A stretch of 9,141 bases of DNA from Bifidobacteriaceae bacterium (GCA_031261885.1 JAISIU010000011.1:1-9141); one strand, 5' to 3'. Positions 1-6,908 are shown, numbered from the stretch's first letter. Notes: generated by a model not told the origin, from the sequence alone. Numbers and translations: made by a program.

Positions 1-468
1 CGGGCCCTCAGGCACCTGATCGACCACTCGTGGATCCACCTGAACGTCGAATGGCGCGACCTCACGACCGAACAGTGGGGCCACCACGTCCAGACGTTCC
101 AGGGCCGCGACATCGAAGCACGGGAAACCCCGTGGATGCGCGCCAAGGAGGTCTGGTGCCACGCCGTCGACCTCTCCCCGGCCGGCTCCTACCGGGACTT
201 CCCGCCCGACGTGCTGGCCGGCATCGGCCGCGACGTGCTCGGCTCGTGGGAGCGGCGCGGCGAGACGCCGGACGTGACACTCCGCCTCCAGGACGGCCCG
301 GCCGGGGTCGGCGCCGCCCCGGATTCCGACACCGTCATCGTGGGCCGCGGCGGCCCCGTGGTCTCGGGGACGAGGGCCGACATCGTGCGCTGGCTGGCCG
401 GCCGCGGCGCGCGCCGCCTCGCCACGGGCGGGGTCGGCGCGCTGCCCGAGCTGCCGCGCTGGTTCTGA
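1..468 (+). CDS. Mycothiol-dependent maleylpyruvate isomerase-family protein, C-terminal part (5' end outside window)
   Basis: The frame is open from base 1 to the TGA at 466-468, giving 155 visible residues. They begin RALRHLIDHSWIHLNVEWRD and continue through a TPWMRAKEVWCHAVDL block. This arrangement is typical of the mycothiol-dependent maleylpyruvate isomerase (MDMPI) family, a DinB-like helical bundle followed by a small C-terminal domain. In the Corynebacterium glutamicum enzyme the metal is held by one N-terminal His and a Glu-xxx-His pair. Visible residues E50 and H54 (EVWCH) fit that pair, and the other His would lie in the roughly 90 missing residues. The classical role is isomerising maleylpyruvate to fumarylpyruvate in gentisate degradation, with mycothiol as thiol cofactor. 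Many homologues have unknown substrates, and no gentisate genes are visible here, so only the family is assigned. The protein is presumably cytosolic. It is followed by a 139-bp gap before guaB and is probably a separate transcription unit. Confidence 0.85.
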   Translation, partial: RALRHLIDHSWIHLNVEWRDLTTEQWGHHVQTFQGRDIEARETPWMRAKEVWCHAVDLSPAGSYRDFPPDVLAGIGRDVLGSWERRGETPDVTLRLQDGPAGVGAAPDSDTVIVGRGGPVVSGTRADIVRWLAGRGARRLATGGVGALPELPRWF

Positions 469-594
469 CCGGTCCGGCCGGCCCGCCGCCGCTCCCAAAC
501 CCGGCTGGCCCGGCAGGCGGCCGGCATCGGACTTACCCGACGCCGACCGCTCCGGGCCGGGACCAGCGGGGTCCCGGCCGAGCCGAAAGTCGCT

Positions 595-600
595 TACAAT
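595..600 (+). promoter_or_regulatory. -10 box of guaB, probable leaderless start
   Basis: TACAAT at 595-600 matches the actinobacterial -10 pattern TANNNT. It ends seven bases before the GTG start codon at 608, so transcription would be expected to begin at or within a base or two of the GTG. No Shine-Dalgarno sequence precedes this GTG. Together these point to a leaderless guaB mRNA, which is common in actinobacteria. A convincing -35 hexamer is not visible 17-18 bases upstream. Confidence 0.55.
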
Positions 601-607
601 TCACGAC

Positions 608-2152
608 GTGGAGCAACCCCAGAATTCGCCAGTCCTGTCCCAGCCCGTCGCCCAGGCCCACGACCCGTTCGGATTCGTGGGCCTGACCTTCGACGACGTC
701 CTGTTGCTGCCCGCCGCCAGCGACGTCATCCCGTCCGAGGTCACGACGGCCACCAGGCTGTCGCGCAACATCGAACTCCAAATCCCGCTGCTGTCCGCCG
801 CCATGGACACGGTCACGGAATCCCGCATGGCCATCGCCATGGCCCGCCAGGGCGGCATCGGGATCATCCACCGCAACCTCTCGATCGAGGACCAGGCCGC
901 CCAGGTCGACACCGTCAAACGCTCCGAATCCGGCATGGTCTCCGACCCGGTGACCGTCGGCCCCGACCAAACCCTCCAAGAGCTCGACGACCTCTGCGGC
1001 CGCTACCGCGTCTCCGGCCTGCCCGTCATCGACCCCGACGGCGTGCTGCTCGGCATCATCACGAACCGCGACCTCCGGTTCGTGCCGCGCGAGGAATACC
1101 CCACGCGCACGGTCCGCAGCGCCATGACCCCGATGCCGCTCATCACCGCGCCCGTCGGCGTGGCGCGCGAGGAGGCCCGCCGGCTGCTGGCCCACCACCG
1201 CGTCGAGAAACTGCCGATCGTCGACGCCACGAACCACCTCCAGGGCCTCATCACGGTCAAGGACTTCGTCAAGACCGAGCAGTACCCGCTCGCCACGAAG
1301 GACGCCGAGGGCCGGCTCCGCGTCGGCGCCGCCATGGGCTTCTTCGGCGACGCCCTGAACCGCGCCTGGGCCCTGATCGAGGCCGGCGTCGACGTCCTCG
1401 TCGTCGACACCGCCCACGGCCACACGGCCGCCATGCTCGAGGTCATCCAAAAGCTCAAGGCCGACCCCCGCACCAAGGGCGTCGACATCATCGCCGGCAA
1501 CGTCGCCACGCGCGAGGGCGCGCAGGCCCTCGTCGACGCCGGCGTTGACGCCGTCAAGGTCGGGGTCGGCCCCGGCTCCATCTGCACCACCCGCATCATC
1601 GCCGGCATCGGCGTCCCGCAGGTCACGGCCATCTACCAGGCCGCCCTCGCCTGCAAGCCCGCCGGCGTCCCCGTGATCGGCGACGGCGGCCTGCAATACT
1701 CCGGCGACATCGCCAAGGCCCTCGTGGCCGGCGCGGACTCCGTCATGCTCGGCTCACTCCTGGCCGGTTGTGAGGAATCCCCGGGCGAACTCGTCTTCGT
1801 CAACGGCAAGCAATACAAGCGCTACCGCGGCATGGGGTCGCTCGGCGCCATGGCCGCGCGCGGCGGCAAGTCCTACTCCAAGGACCGCTACTACCAGGCG
1901 GACGTCGCCTCCGACGACGACCTCATCCCCGAGGGCATCGAGGGCCAGGTGCCCTACCGCGGGCTGCTGGCCGCCGTCGTCCACCAGCTCGTCGGTGGCC
2001 TCCACCAGTCGATGTTCTACGAGGGCGCCCGCACGGTGCCCCAGCTGCAGGAACGCGGCCGGTTCGTCCGCATCACGCCCGCCGGCCTGCGCGAATCACA
2101 CCCCCACGACATCCAAATGGTCCGCGAGGCCCCGAACTACTTCAAACACTGA
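608..2152 (+). CDS. guaB: Inosine-5'-monophosphate dehydrogenase
   Basis: IMPDH oxidises IMP to XMP with NAD+, the rate-limiting first step of guanine nucleotide synthesis in the cytosol. The 514-residue product has the usual bacterial length and order. An N-terminal barrel segment starts with GLTFDDVLLLPA (25-37), with LLSAAMDTVTE at 61-71. Two CBS domains lie at about residues 108-225. The barrel then resumes with VVDTAHGH (265-272). The catalytic loop GPGSICTTR places the nucleophilic cysteine at 326. GDGGLQYSGDIAKALVAGA binds the IMP phosphate, and GMGSLGAM is at 408-415. The mobile flap carries DRYYQ (R427, Y428, the Arg-Tyr general-base pair) and EGIEGQVPYRG. All catalytic elements are present. 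The GTG start is supported by a -10 box seven bases upstream and by the short non-conserved N-terminus typical of the family. The gene is alone on its strand here and converges with the response regulator gene, with repeat copy A immediately after its stop codon. Confidence 0.97.
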   Translation: MEQPQNSPVLSQPVAQAHDPFGFVGLTFDDVLLLPAASDVIPSEVTTATRLSRNIELQIPLLSAAMDTVTESRMAIAMARQGGIGIIHRNLSIEDQAAQVDTVKRSESGMVSDPVTVGPDQTLQELDDLCGRYRVSGLPVIDPDGVLLGIITNRDLRFVPREEYPTRTVRSAMTPMPLITAPVGVAREEARRLLAHHRVEKLPIVDATNHLQGLITVKDFVKTEQYPLATKDAEGRLRVGAAMGFFGDALNRAWALIEAGVDVLVVDTAHGHTAAMLEVIQKLKADPRTKGVDIIAGNVATREGAQALVDAGVDAVKVGVGPGSICTTRIIAGIGVPQVTAIYQAALACKPAGVPVIGDGGLQYSGDIAKALVAGADSVMLGSLLAGCEESPGELVFVNGKQYKRYRGMGSLGAMAARGGKSYSKDRYYQADVASDDDLIPEGIEGQVPYRGLLAAVVHQLVGGLHQSMFYEGARTVPQLQERGRFVRITPAGLRESHPHDIQMVREAPNYFKH

Positions 2153-2159
2153 GCCTTCT

Positions 2160-2292
2160 GGCCGTGCCTTCTTCGGCGACCCGGTGCCTTCGCACCGGCT
2201 CCGCCGCACGGGCGGCGCGGCGCGCCGCGCGATCACCCGGGCTAAGCCCGGGCACGCGCACTGGGCGGTCCCTTCGTTGCTGGTTCAGAACC
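2160..2292 (+). repeat. Hairpin-rich dispersed repeat, copy A (133 bp)
   Basis: This stretch is nearly identical to 7991-8124 in the same orientation, with one single-base length difference and a modest number of substitutions. It contains, in order, hairpins CCGGTGC-CTTC-GCACCGG (2181-2198), CCGCC-GCACG-GGCGG (2201-2215) and CCCGGGC-TAA-GCCCGGG (2236-2252). It ends with the palindrome GGTTCAGAACC (2282-2292). The three stems are unchanged in copy B while two of the loops differ. It fills the spacer between the converging guaB and response regulator genes, starting eight bases after the guaB stop. A degenerate copy of the terminal palindrome, GGTTCAGGACC at 2313-2323, overlaps the stop codon of the response regulator. 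It could act as a bidirectional terminator or be a REP/MITE-like element; no T-tract follows the hairpins and no coding function is supported. Confidence 0.85.
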
Positions 2293-2315
2293 TGGGTTGA
2301 GCTCGGTGGTGCGGT

Positions 2316-3086
2316 TCAGGACCTCGGTCGGGTTGGGTTCACGTAGCCGGTTTCGTAGGCCAGGACCACCGCCTGGACGCGGTCGCGCAGGCCGAGCTTC
2401 GTCAACACGCTCGTCATATAGGACTTGACCGTCGCCTCCGAGAGGACCAGCCTCTCGGCGATCTCGGCGTTCGAAAGCCCCTCGGTCAGCGCGTCGAACA
2501 CGTCGAGCTCGCGCGGCGTCAACGCCTCCCGGATCTCCTGGGCGCGGTCCCGGCCCACCGCGCCGCGCACGTTCCCCGTGGCCGATGCCGAACCGGCCGC
2601 CGCGCTCGCGGCGTCGCCGGGCGCGCCGGCCCCCAGCAGCGGGGCCGCGATCTCCAACATGCGGCGCGTGATCCGGGGCGAGACGACGGCGTCCCCGGCG
2701 GCCACGGCCCGGATCGCCCGGGCCAACTCGTCCGGCCTCACGTCCTTGAGCAGGAAGCCCGAAGCCCCGGCCCGGATCGCGGCGAAGGCGTACTCGTCCA
2801 GGTCGAACGTCGTCAGCACGAGCACGCGCGCCTCGGGCCGGTCCTCGACGATGTGGCGTGTCGCCTCGATCCCGTCCATGACCGGCATGCGGATGTCCAT
2901 GAGGATCACGTCCGGGGTCAGCGCCCGGGCCATCTCGACGGCCCGGCGGCCGTCGGCGGCTTCGCCCACCACCTCGATGCCCGGCTGCGTGGTCAACAGC
3001 ATCGAGAAGCCGACGCGAATCAGGTCCTGGTCGTCCGCGATCAGGACCGAGATCGGCCGCCCCTCGGCCTGAGCCTCGTCACTCAC
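2316..3086 (-). CDS. NarL/LuxR-family two-component response regulator
   Basis: This 256-residue DNA-binding transcription factor is the cognate output of the adjacent kinase. The receiver domain (about 11-130) shows the acidic pair D18/D19, the phosphoacceptor D64 in DVILMDIRMPVMDG, T92 in VLTTFD and K114 in FLLKDV. A poorly conserved Ala/Gly-rich linker follows (about 150-183). The C-terminal LuxR-type helix-turn-helix (about 187-250) carries LTPRELDVFDALTEGLSNAEIAERLVLSEATVKSYMTSVLTKLGLRDRVQAVV. The GTG start lies only three bases after the stop of the kinase gene, so the two are almost certainly co-transcribed and translationally linked. The 5' neighbours encode an ABC exporter, so the likely regulon is that exporter; this is inferred from gene order, and no operator was identified. 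The long linker is the only unusual feature. Confidence 0.95.
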   Translation of the reverse strand: MSDEAQAEGRPISVLIADDQDLIRVGFSMLLTTQPGIEVVGEAADGRRAVEMARALTPDVILMDIRMPVMDGIEATRHIVEDRPEARVLVLTTFDLDEYAFAAIRAGASGFLLKDVRPDELARAIRAVAAGDAVVSPRITRRMLEIAAPLLGAGAPGDAASAAAGSASATGNVRGAVGRDRAQEIREALTPRELDVFDALTEGLSNAEIAERLVLSEATVKSYMTSVLTKLGLRDRVQAVVLAYETGYVNPTRPRS

Positions 3087-3089
3087 TGG

Positions 3090-4787
3090 TCAGTGTCCTT
3101 TCCCTCGCCGCCCCGCTCCGAGCCAATCAGCCCCGCGTCTCCCTCCGGGCGTGGAGGCTGATGGTTGTTTCCCTCCGGGCGTGGAGGCTGATGGTTGTTT
3201 CTGGGCCTGATAAGTGCCAAAAGTCTCCACGCCGGGGGTGGGAGTGCCATTTGTCTCCACGCCGGGGGTGGGGAGCGGTTCGGTGAGCGGCTCGGGCGGG
3301 CCGTACAGGACCGCGTGGATCTGCCAGCCGCCCCCGGGCATCGGGCCGGCCTCCAGCGTGCCGCCGTACACGGCCACGCGCTGCCGCATGCCGATGATGC
3401 CCTGGCCCTCATGGCGGTCGGCCCCGAACGCGGCCGCCTGCCCGCCGCCGGCCCCGCCCGCCGGGCCGCCGCCCGGGGTGACGGGCCCGGCATCGGGCGT
3501 TCCGGCATCGGACGCGGATCGCAGGTGGCCACCCGGCCCCGCCGGTCGACCGGCATCGGCCGCCCCGCCATCGTCCGTGACCGTGACCTCCCACGTGCCG
3601 GGCCGCCCGGCCGTCCGGCCGATGGCGGCGACCACGCGCGTGGGCCCGGCGGCGTAACGCAGCGCGTTCGTGAGGGACTCCTCGACGATCCGGTAGATGG
3701 TCAGCCCGAGGCCCGGGTCGCGCGTCAGCGGGCCCGGCGCGACGAGCTCGACGGGCAGGCCGGCCCGGCGGAACTCCGCGACCAGGCCGGTTAGGTCCGC
3801 GGCGCCCGGCTGCGGCGCCATGGCCGCCGGCGAGTCTCCGCCCGGGCCGGAGCCGTCCGGGGCGGTGCGCAGCGCGGCCACGAGCCGGCGGATGTCACCG
3901 ATCGAGGTGCGGGCCGTGTCCGCGACCTGGTCCATCGCGCGGGCCAGCGTGGGCCCGGGCGGCTCGGCGAGCGTGGCGGCCTGGGCGGCCGCGGCCTCCG
4001 AGAGGACGGCGATGACGGACAGGGAGTGGCCGACGATGTCGTGCATCTCCGAGGCGATACGACCGCGCTCCTCGATGACGGCGAGGCGGGCGCGCTGGTC
4101 GCGCTCGGCGGCCAAGGCCCGGGCCTCGTCCTCGAGGGCGGCCACGTAGCGCTGATGCGTGGCGAGCGCCACGCACACGGCCGTGCCGCCGATGACGAGG
4201 AGTGCGATGAGCGTGGCCGAGAGCGGCGGGTTGGACACGGCGTCGAAGGCGAACGCCGCGCCGACCCCGGTCGCGGCCAGGACCACGCCGCCGATCCAAG
4301 CCGTGCGGGCGGTGCGGCGGTGGGCCACGCTCCAGAGCGCCACGAGAACCATGAAAACGTCGCCGACCAGCGAGATACGCGCCACGGAAGCCATTGAGAC
4401 GAACTCGGCGATGCCGGTTAAGACCAGCAGCACAACGGGGTGTCGACGCCGGAACAGGCACATGGCGACGATGTCCCAGGCCGAGGCCAGGGCCGCCCAG
4501 CGCAGTGCGCCGCCACCGAGTGCCGCGGTCCAGAAACGGTGCCACGCCAAGCCGCCGGCCGTGCCCTGGCTGAACGGGTTGGCCCACGTCACGGCGGCCG
4601 TCGTCACCCAATAGACGGCGTAGGCCGCGATCAGGATCCCGTTGGTCCAGTACGGGTGCGGGCCGAACCACCGGCCGATCCGCCCGATCAGGGCGCCCCG
4701 GTGCGCGGCGCCCAAGGCGGGCGTCGCGGCAGGTGGCTGCGCGGCCGCGTCGCCGCGCTGGGGGCTTGAGGCGTTCATCGCTTTCAA
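3090..4787 (-). CDS. Membrane-bound NarL-type sensor histidine kinase with repeat-derived insertion and tail
   Basis: This is a sensor kinase of the HisKA_3/HATPase_c class that would phosphorylate the adjacent response regulator. Numbered from the TTG start it has 565 residues. A Pro/Ala-rich N-terminus is followed by about five or six hydrophobic segments (roughly 48-210), a charged dimerisation helix (about 215-250), and the H-box ERGRIASEMHDIVGHSLSVI with H249 as phosphoacceptor. The N-box is RIVEESLTNALRYA (N374) and the D-box is VTVTDDGG (D405). The ATP lid resumes with GQGIIGMRQRVAVYGG. Between D-box and lid lies a Gly/Ala/Pro-rich insertion of about 50 residues (409-460), much longer than usual. 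The kinase core ends near residue 500; the remaining ~65 residues are low-complexity and encoded by 30-bp tandem repeats. TTG at 4787 is preferred because AGGAG lies eight bases upstream. ATG at 4778 is the alternative (562 residues, SD too far away). A longer open frame to 4952 lacks family similarity. Confidence 0.9.
   Translation of the reverse strand: MKAMNASSPQRGDAAAQPPAATPALGAAHRGALIGRIGRWFGPHPYWTNGILIAAYAVYWVTTAAVTWANPFSQGTAGGLAWHRFWTAALGGGALRWAALASAWDIVAMCLFRRRHPVVLLVLTGIAEFVSMASVARISLVGDVFMVLVALWSVAHRRTARTAWIGGVVLAATGVGAAFAFDAVSNPPLSATLIALLVIGGTAVCVALATHQRYVAALEDEARALAAERDQRARLAVIEERGRIASEMHDIVGHSLSVIAVLSEAAAAQAATLAEPPGPTLARAMDQVADTARTSIGDIRRLVAALRTAPDGSGPGGDSPAAMAPQPGAADLTGLVAEFRRAGLPVELVAPGPLTRDPGLGLTIYRIVEESLTNALRYAAGPTRVVAAIGRTAGRPGTWEVTVTDDGGAADAGRPAGPGGHLRSASDAGTPDAGPVTPGGGPAGGAGGGQAAAFGADRHEGQGIIGMRQRVAVYGGTLEAGPMPGGGWQIHAVLYGPPEPLTEPLPTPGVETNGTPTPGVETFGTYQAQKQPSASTPGGKQPSASTPGGRRGADWLGAGRRGKGH
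3141..3200. repeat. Perfect 30-bp tandem duplication
   Basis: Positions 3141-3170 and 3171-3200 are identical, giving two exact 30-bp units. On the minus strand they encode the decapeptide KQPSASTPGG twice in the histidine kinase tail. Being a multiple of three, the duplication keeps the frame open. The core GGCGTGGAG is shared, in inverted orientation, with the neighbouring tandem pair at 3213-3272. Confidence 0.95.
3213..3272. repeat. Imperfect 30-bp tandem duplication, inverted relative to the 3141-3200 pair
   Basis: Positions 3213-3242 and 3243-3272 differ at only three adjacent bases (AAA versus TTT). On the minus strand they encode PTPGVETNGT and PTPGVETFGT in the kinase tail. CTCCACGCC at 3225-3233 is the exact reverse complement of GGCGTGGAG at 3178-3186, so the two tandem pairs face each other around a 38-nt spacer. 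Confidence 0.9.
3470..3496. repeat. GC-rich repeat unit inside the kinase gene, shared with intergenic DNA
   Basis: This stretch matches 4931-4955, in the gap upstream of the kinase gene, apart from about two inserted bases and one or two substitutions near them. Both contain CGCCCGGGGTGA followed by CGGCATCGG. Here it encodes part of the Gly/Pro-rich insertion in the ATP-lid region of the kinase (around DAGPVTPGG). Confidence 0.6.
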
Positions 4788-4991
4788 TGTTTCCACTCCT
4801 TTGCTATCACTTCCGTGTCCCAGCCCCTCGCCAATGCGCCCCGTGCGCAATCCCGGCGCCGGGAACCCGGCTCCCCGGTGCCGGAACTGTGCGCGAGAAC
4901 CGGTGGTGAGGGCCGGCATCGGACGCGCGACGCCCGGGGTGAGGGACGGCATCGGCCGCCCCCAACCCCGGGCCGGGCGCGAAACGCGCGC
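4788..4991. other. 204-bp intergenic region with short GC-rich repeats, kinase RBS at its edge
   Basis: This gap separates the permease stop from the kinase start. AGGAG (complement of 4796-4800) lies eight bases before the TTG at 4787 and decides the kinase start. Two 22-bp near-identical units sit at 4905-4926 and 4938-4959, spaced 33 bp apart with two mismatches; each contains CGGCATCGG. The 11-mer CCGGCATCGGA at 4913-4923 recurs at 521-531 and 3502-3512 and, inverted, at 5859-5869. The frame of the kinase stays open across most of the gap, up to 4952, but translates to low-complexity sequence. I saw no clear promoter or terminator, so read-through from the ABC genes is likely. Confidence 0.6.
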
Positions 4992-5756
4992 TCAGAGCGG
5001 CAGGTCCTTTTTGCAGAACACGGCCGAGCCGATGCCGAGCGTCGCGACCGTGCCGACCGCGGCGGCCGCGAGCTTCGGCAACCAGACCGTGGTGGACAGG
5101 AGGATCGACTTGTAGTCGAACAGCGAGGTCACGGTCAGGTATTGGAAGGACTTGAGGAACGTGATCGACGAGCCGCCCATCGTGCCGAACATCGCGAGCA
5201 TGCCGGCCAGGATGAAGAACATGACGAGCGCGCCGCCCACGCCGATCGCGTACTTGGACAGGTTGAAGATGCCGGACAACATGAAGCAGATGCCGCCCAT
5301 CAGGGCGCAGGCCACGAACGCGGACAGGTTCACGAGGACGATGTCGCCGGCCGTGACGACGTGCGTGACGTGGGCGGCGGCGTCGGCGTAGGTGATCGGG
5401 CTGCCGGCGTTGACGGCCGCGTGGAGGGCCGTGGGGATCGCGAACATGAGTAGCAGCGAGCCGATCAGGTAGAGGATCTGCGTGGCGACCACGGTGCCGC
5501 GGCGGGTCGGGGTGGACAGGACGTAGGCCATGGAGCCGCGGTCCACCTGGCTGGCGAGCAACTTGTTGGCCGTCACCATGACGTAAACGCCGGGCAGGAT
5601 CACGACCATCATGCCGTAATAGATCTCGAACATCATGCCCTGGGTCATTTTCATGGCGGAGAACTGGACGCACAGCAGGCTCATGACGGCCGTGAGCGCG
5701 GCCCACAGGACCCAGTTGGCTTTGATGGATTGCTTGAGAAGTGGAAGAGAGAACAT
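4992..5756 (-). CDS. ABC-2 type transporter permease
   Basis: This 254-residue integral membrane protein is the only transmembrane subunit in the cluster and should form the channel for the two ATPases encoded upstream. Six hydrophobic segments are visible at about residues 14-33, 44-63, 94-115, 138-163, 169-192 and 226-247, the usual ABC-2 topology. The cytosolic loop after the second segment contains ASQVDRGSMAYVLSTPTRRG (69-88). This DxGSMAYxLSTPxxR motif recurs in small exporter permeases of this type, and the C-terminus FCKKDLPL is also characteristic. The ATG at 5756 is supported by AGGAGG (complement of 5766-5771) nine bases upstream. The gene lies 126 bp after ATPase 2. Substrate cannot be read from the sequence; association with a NarL-type two-component system suggests export of an antimicrobial or other envelope-active compound. 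Confidence 0.9.
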   Translation of the reverse strand: MFSLPLLKQSIKANWVLWAALTAVMSLLCVQFSAMKMTQGMMFEIYYGMMVVILPGVYVMVTANKLLASQVDRGSMAYVLSTPTRRGTVVATQILYLIGSLLLMFAIPTALHAAVNAGSPITYADAAAHVTHVVTAGDIVLVNLSAFVACALMGGICFMLSGIFNLSKYAIGVGGALVMFFILAGMLAMFGTMGGSSITFLKSFQYLTVTSLFDYKSILLSTTVWLPKLAAAAVGTVATLGIGSAVFCKKDLPL

Positions 5757-5787
5757 GTCTGCGGGCCTCCTGGGCTCAGTGTGTGGC

Positions 5788-5835
5788 GGTGTGGTTGGAA
5801 GTGCGGTTGGGGGGTGTGGCTGGAAGTGTGGTTGG
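5788..5835. repeat. Imperfect GT-rich tandem repeat between ATPase 2 and permease
   Basis: Two 23-nt units at 5788-5810 and 5813-5835 differ at two positions, and a partial, more diverged run of CGGTTGG-type sequence follows. In the minus-strand mRNA this is a C/A-rich, G-poor stretch just upstream of the permease ribosome binding site, likely to be unstructured. It may have grown by replication slippage. Confidence 0.75.
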
Positions 5836-5882
5836 GAGCGCGGTTGGTGGTGGGGGTGTCCGATGCCGGACCGGCCGGCGCG

Positions 5883-6908
5883 CTAGGCGGCGGCCTTCGC
5901 GCTCTGTCTGGGTCCCGGGGCCGCGGCCGGCGTGGTCGTGTCGCCGAGCACCTGGGGGCTCAGCACCTTCGTGAAGAACTGTTCGAGCGTGAATCTCGGG
6001 TTCTGTATGGACGCGACGCGGTACCCCTGGAGGTCCGAGAAGAACTCGTTGATCCGGCCCTCCGGGAGGTAAGCGGTGACCGTGTGCGTCACGGGGTCCG
6101 CCCCGACCGTTCGGTCCGGACCCACCACCCGGTGGGGTTCGGCGATGAAACGGCGGTAGTCGGCATCGTCGGCGAAACGGATGGCGAACATCTCGCGCGG
6201 GTTCGCCTCGAACATCGAGCGCGAGGCCGCGGAGACCACGCGTCCGGCCTGGAGGAACAGCACCGTGTCGCAGGTGTCCTCGAGCTCCTTGAAGACGTGG
6301 CTCGACATGAGGACCGTGGCGCCCCCGGCCTTGGCCTCCTCGATGGCTTCGACGAGCGTGTCGCGCATGAGCGGGTCGAGGCCCGTGGATGGCTCGTCGA
6401 GCAGCAGGATTTGGGGCTTGGCCATGAGGCCGGCGACGATCCCCATCTTCTGCTTCATGCCCTTGGACATGCGGCGCAGCGGGGCCGTGATGTCGATCTT
6501 GAACCGGTCGATCAGCTGGTTCATGTAGTCGAGGTGATCGAGGCCGGCCATCGCGGCCTGGAGCCTCAGGAAGCTCGTGCCGGTGCCGACGTCCGGGAAG
6601 TCGATCTCGCCGGGGACGTAGCCGATGTGCCGCTTCAGCTCGGCGGCGTCCAGGCGGGCGTCGAGGGCGCCGATCCGGGCCGTGCCGGAGTCGGGCTTGA
6701 GGAAGCCCATGAGGTGCCGCATCGTGGTGGTCTTGCCGGCGCCGTTCGTGCCGACGATCCCCATCACCTCGCCGCGTTTGACCTGGAACGTGACGTCGAA
6801 CAGGCCGCGGCCGCGGCCGTAGTCCTTGGTCAGGTGGTCGACTCGGATGAGATCCGTCCCGGGGCGCGTCGCGATAGCGCTGGCCGGGGGAGCGACGAAT
6901 TCGATCAT
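5883..6908 (-). CDS. ABC transporter ATP-binding protein (ATPase 2)
   Basis: This 341-residue protein should power the neighbouring permease. The nucleotide-binding domain shows Walker A GTNGAGKT (53-60, K59), a degenerate signature MSKGMKQK (147-154) in place of LSGGQ, Walker B ILLLDEPSTGLDP (D171, E172) and the H-loop SSH (H204). The Q-loop position reads GYVPGEID, without the usual Gln, as in ATPase 1. A C-terminal extension of about 120 residues carries TLEQFF (308-313), again paralleled in ATPase 1. The two proteins are therefore paralogues, probably assembling as a heterodimer. Its ATG overlaps the stop of ATPase 1 as ATGA (6905-6908), indicating translational coupling. The last ~20 residues are Ala/Pro-rich. 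The open frame continues upstream of 6908, but that part is out of frame with real coding sequence. Confidence 0.95.
   Translation of the reverse strand: MIEFVAPPASAIATRPGTDLIRVDHLTKDYGRGRGLFDVTFQVKRGEVMGIVGTNGAGKTTTMRHLMGFLKPDSGTARIGALDARLDAAELKRHIGYVPGEIDFPDVGTGTSFLRLQAAMAGLDHLDYMNQLIDRFKIDITAPLRRMSKGMKQKMGIVAGLMAKPQILLLDEPSTGLDPLMRDTLVEAIEEAKAGGATVLMSSHVFKELEDTCDTVLFLQAGRVVSAASRSMFEANPREMFAIRFADDADYRRFIAEPHRVVGPDRTVGADPVTHTVTAYLPEGRINEFFSDLQGYRVASIQNPRFTLEQFFTKVLSPQVLGDTTTPAAAPGPRQSAKAAA

Noticed and set aside
533..1696. Long minus-strand open frame opposite guaB (387 codons)
   Set aside because: It is antisense to an unmistakable IMP dehydrogenase, and its Asp/Gly/Val-rich translation is what GC-rich antisense frames give.
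2282..2292. GGTTCAGAACC considered as a tRNA T-arm
   Set aside because: No acceptor, D or anticodon arms can be formed around either copy; the sequence is a simple palindrome ending the repeat.
3141..3272. Four 30-bp units considered as a CRISPR array
   Set aside because: The units are directly adjacent without spacers, are in opposing orientations and lie within a coding frame; there are no cas genes.
4788..4952. N-terminal extension of the histidine kinase to ATG 4952
   Set aside because: The extension covers intergenic repeats and is low-complexity; the AGGAG at 4796-4800 supports the TTG at 4787.
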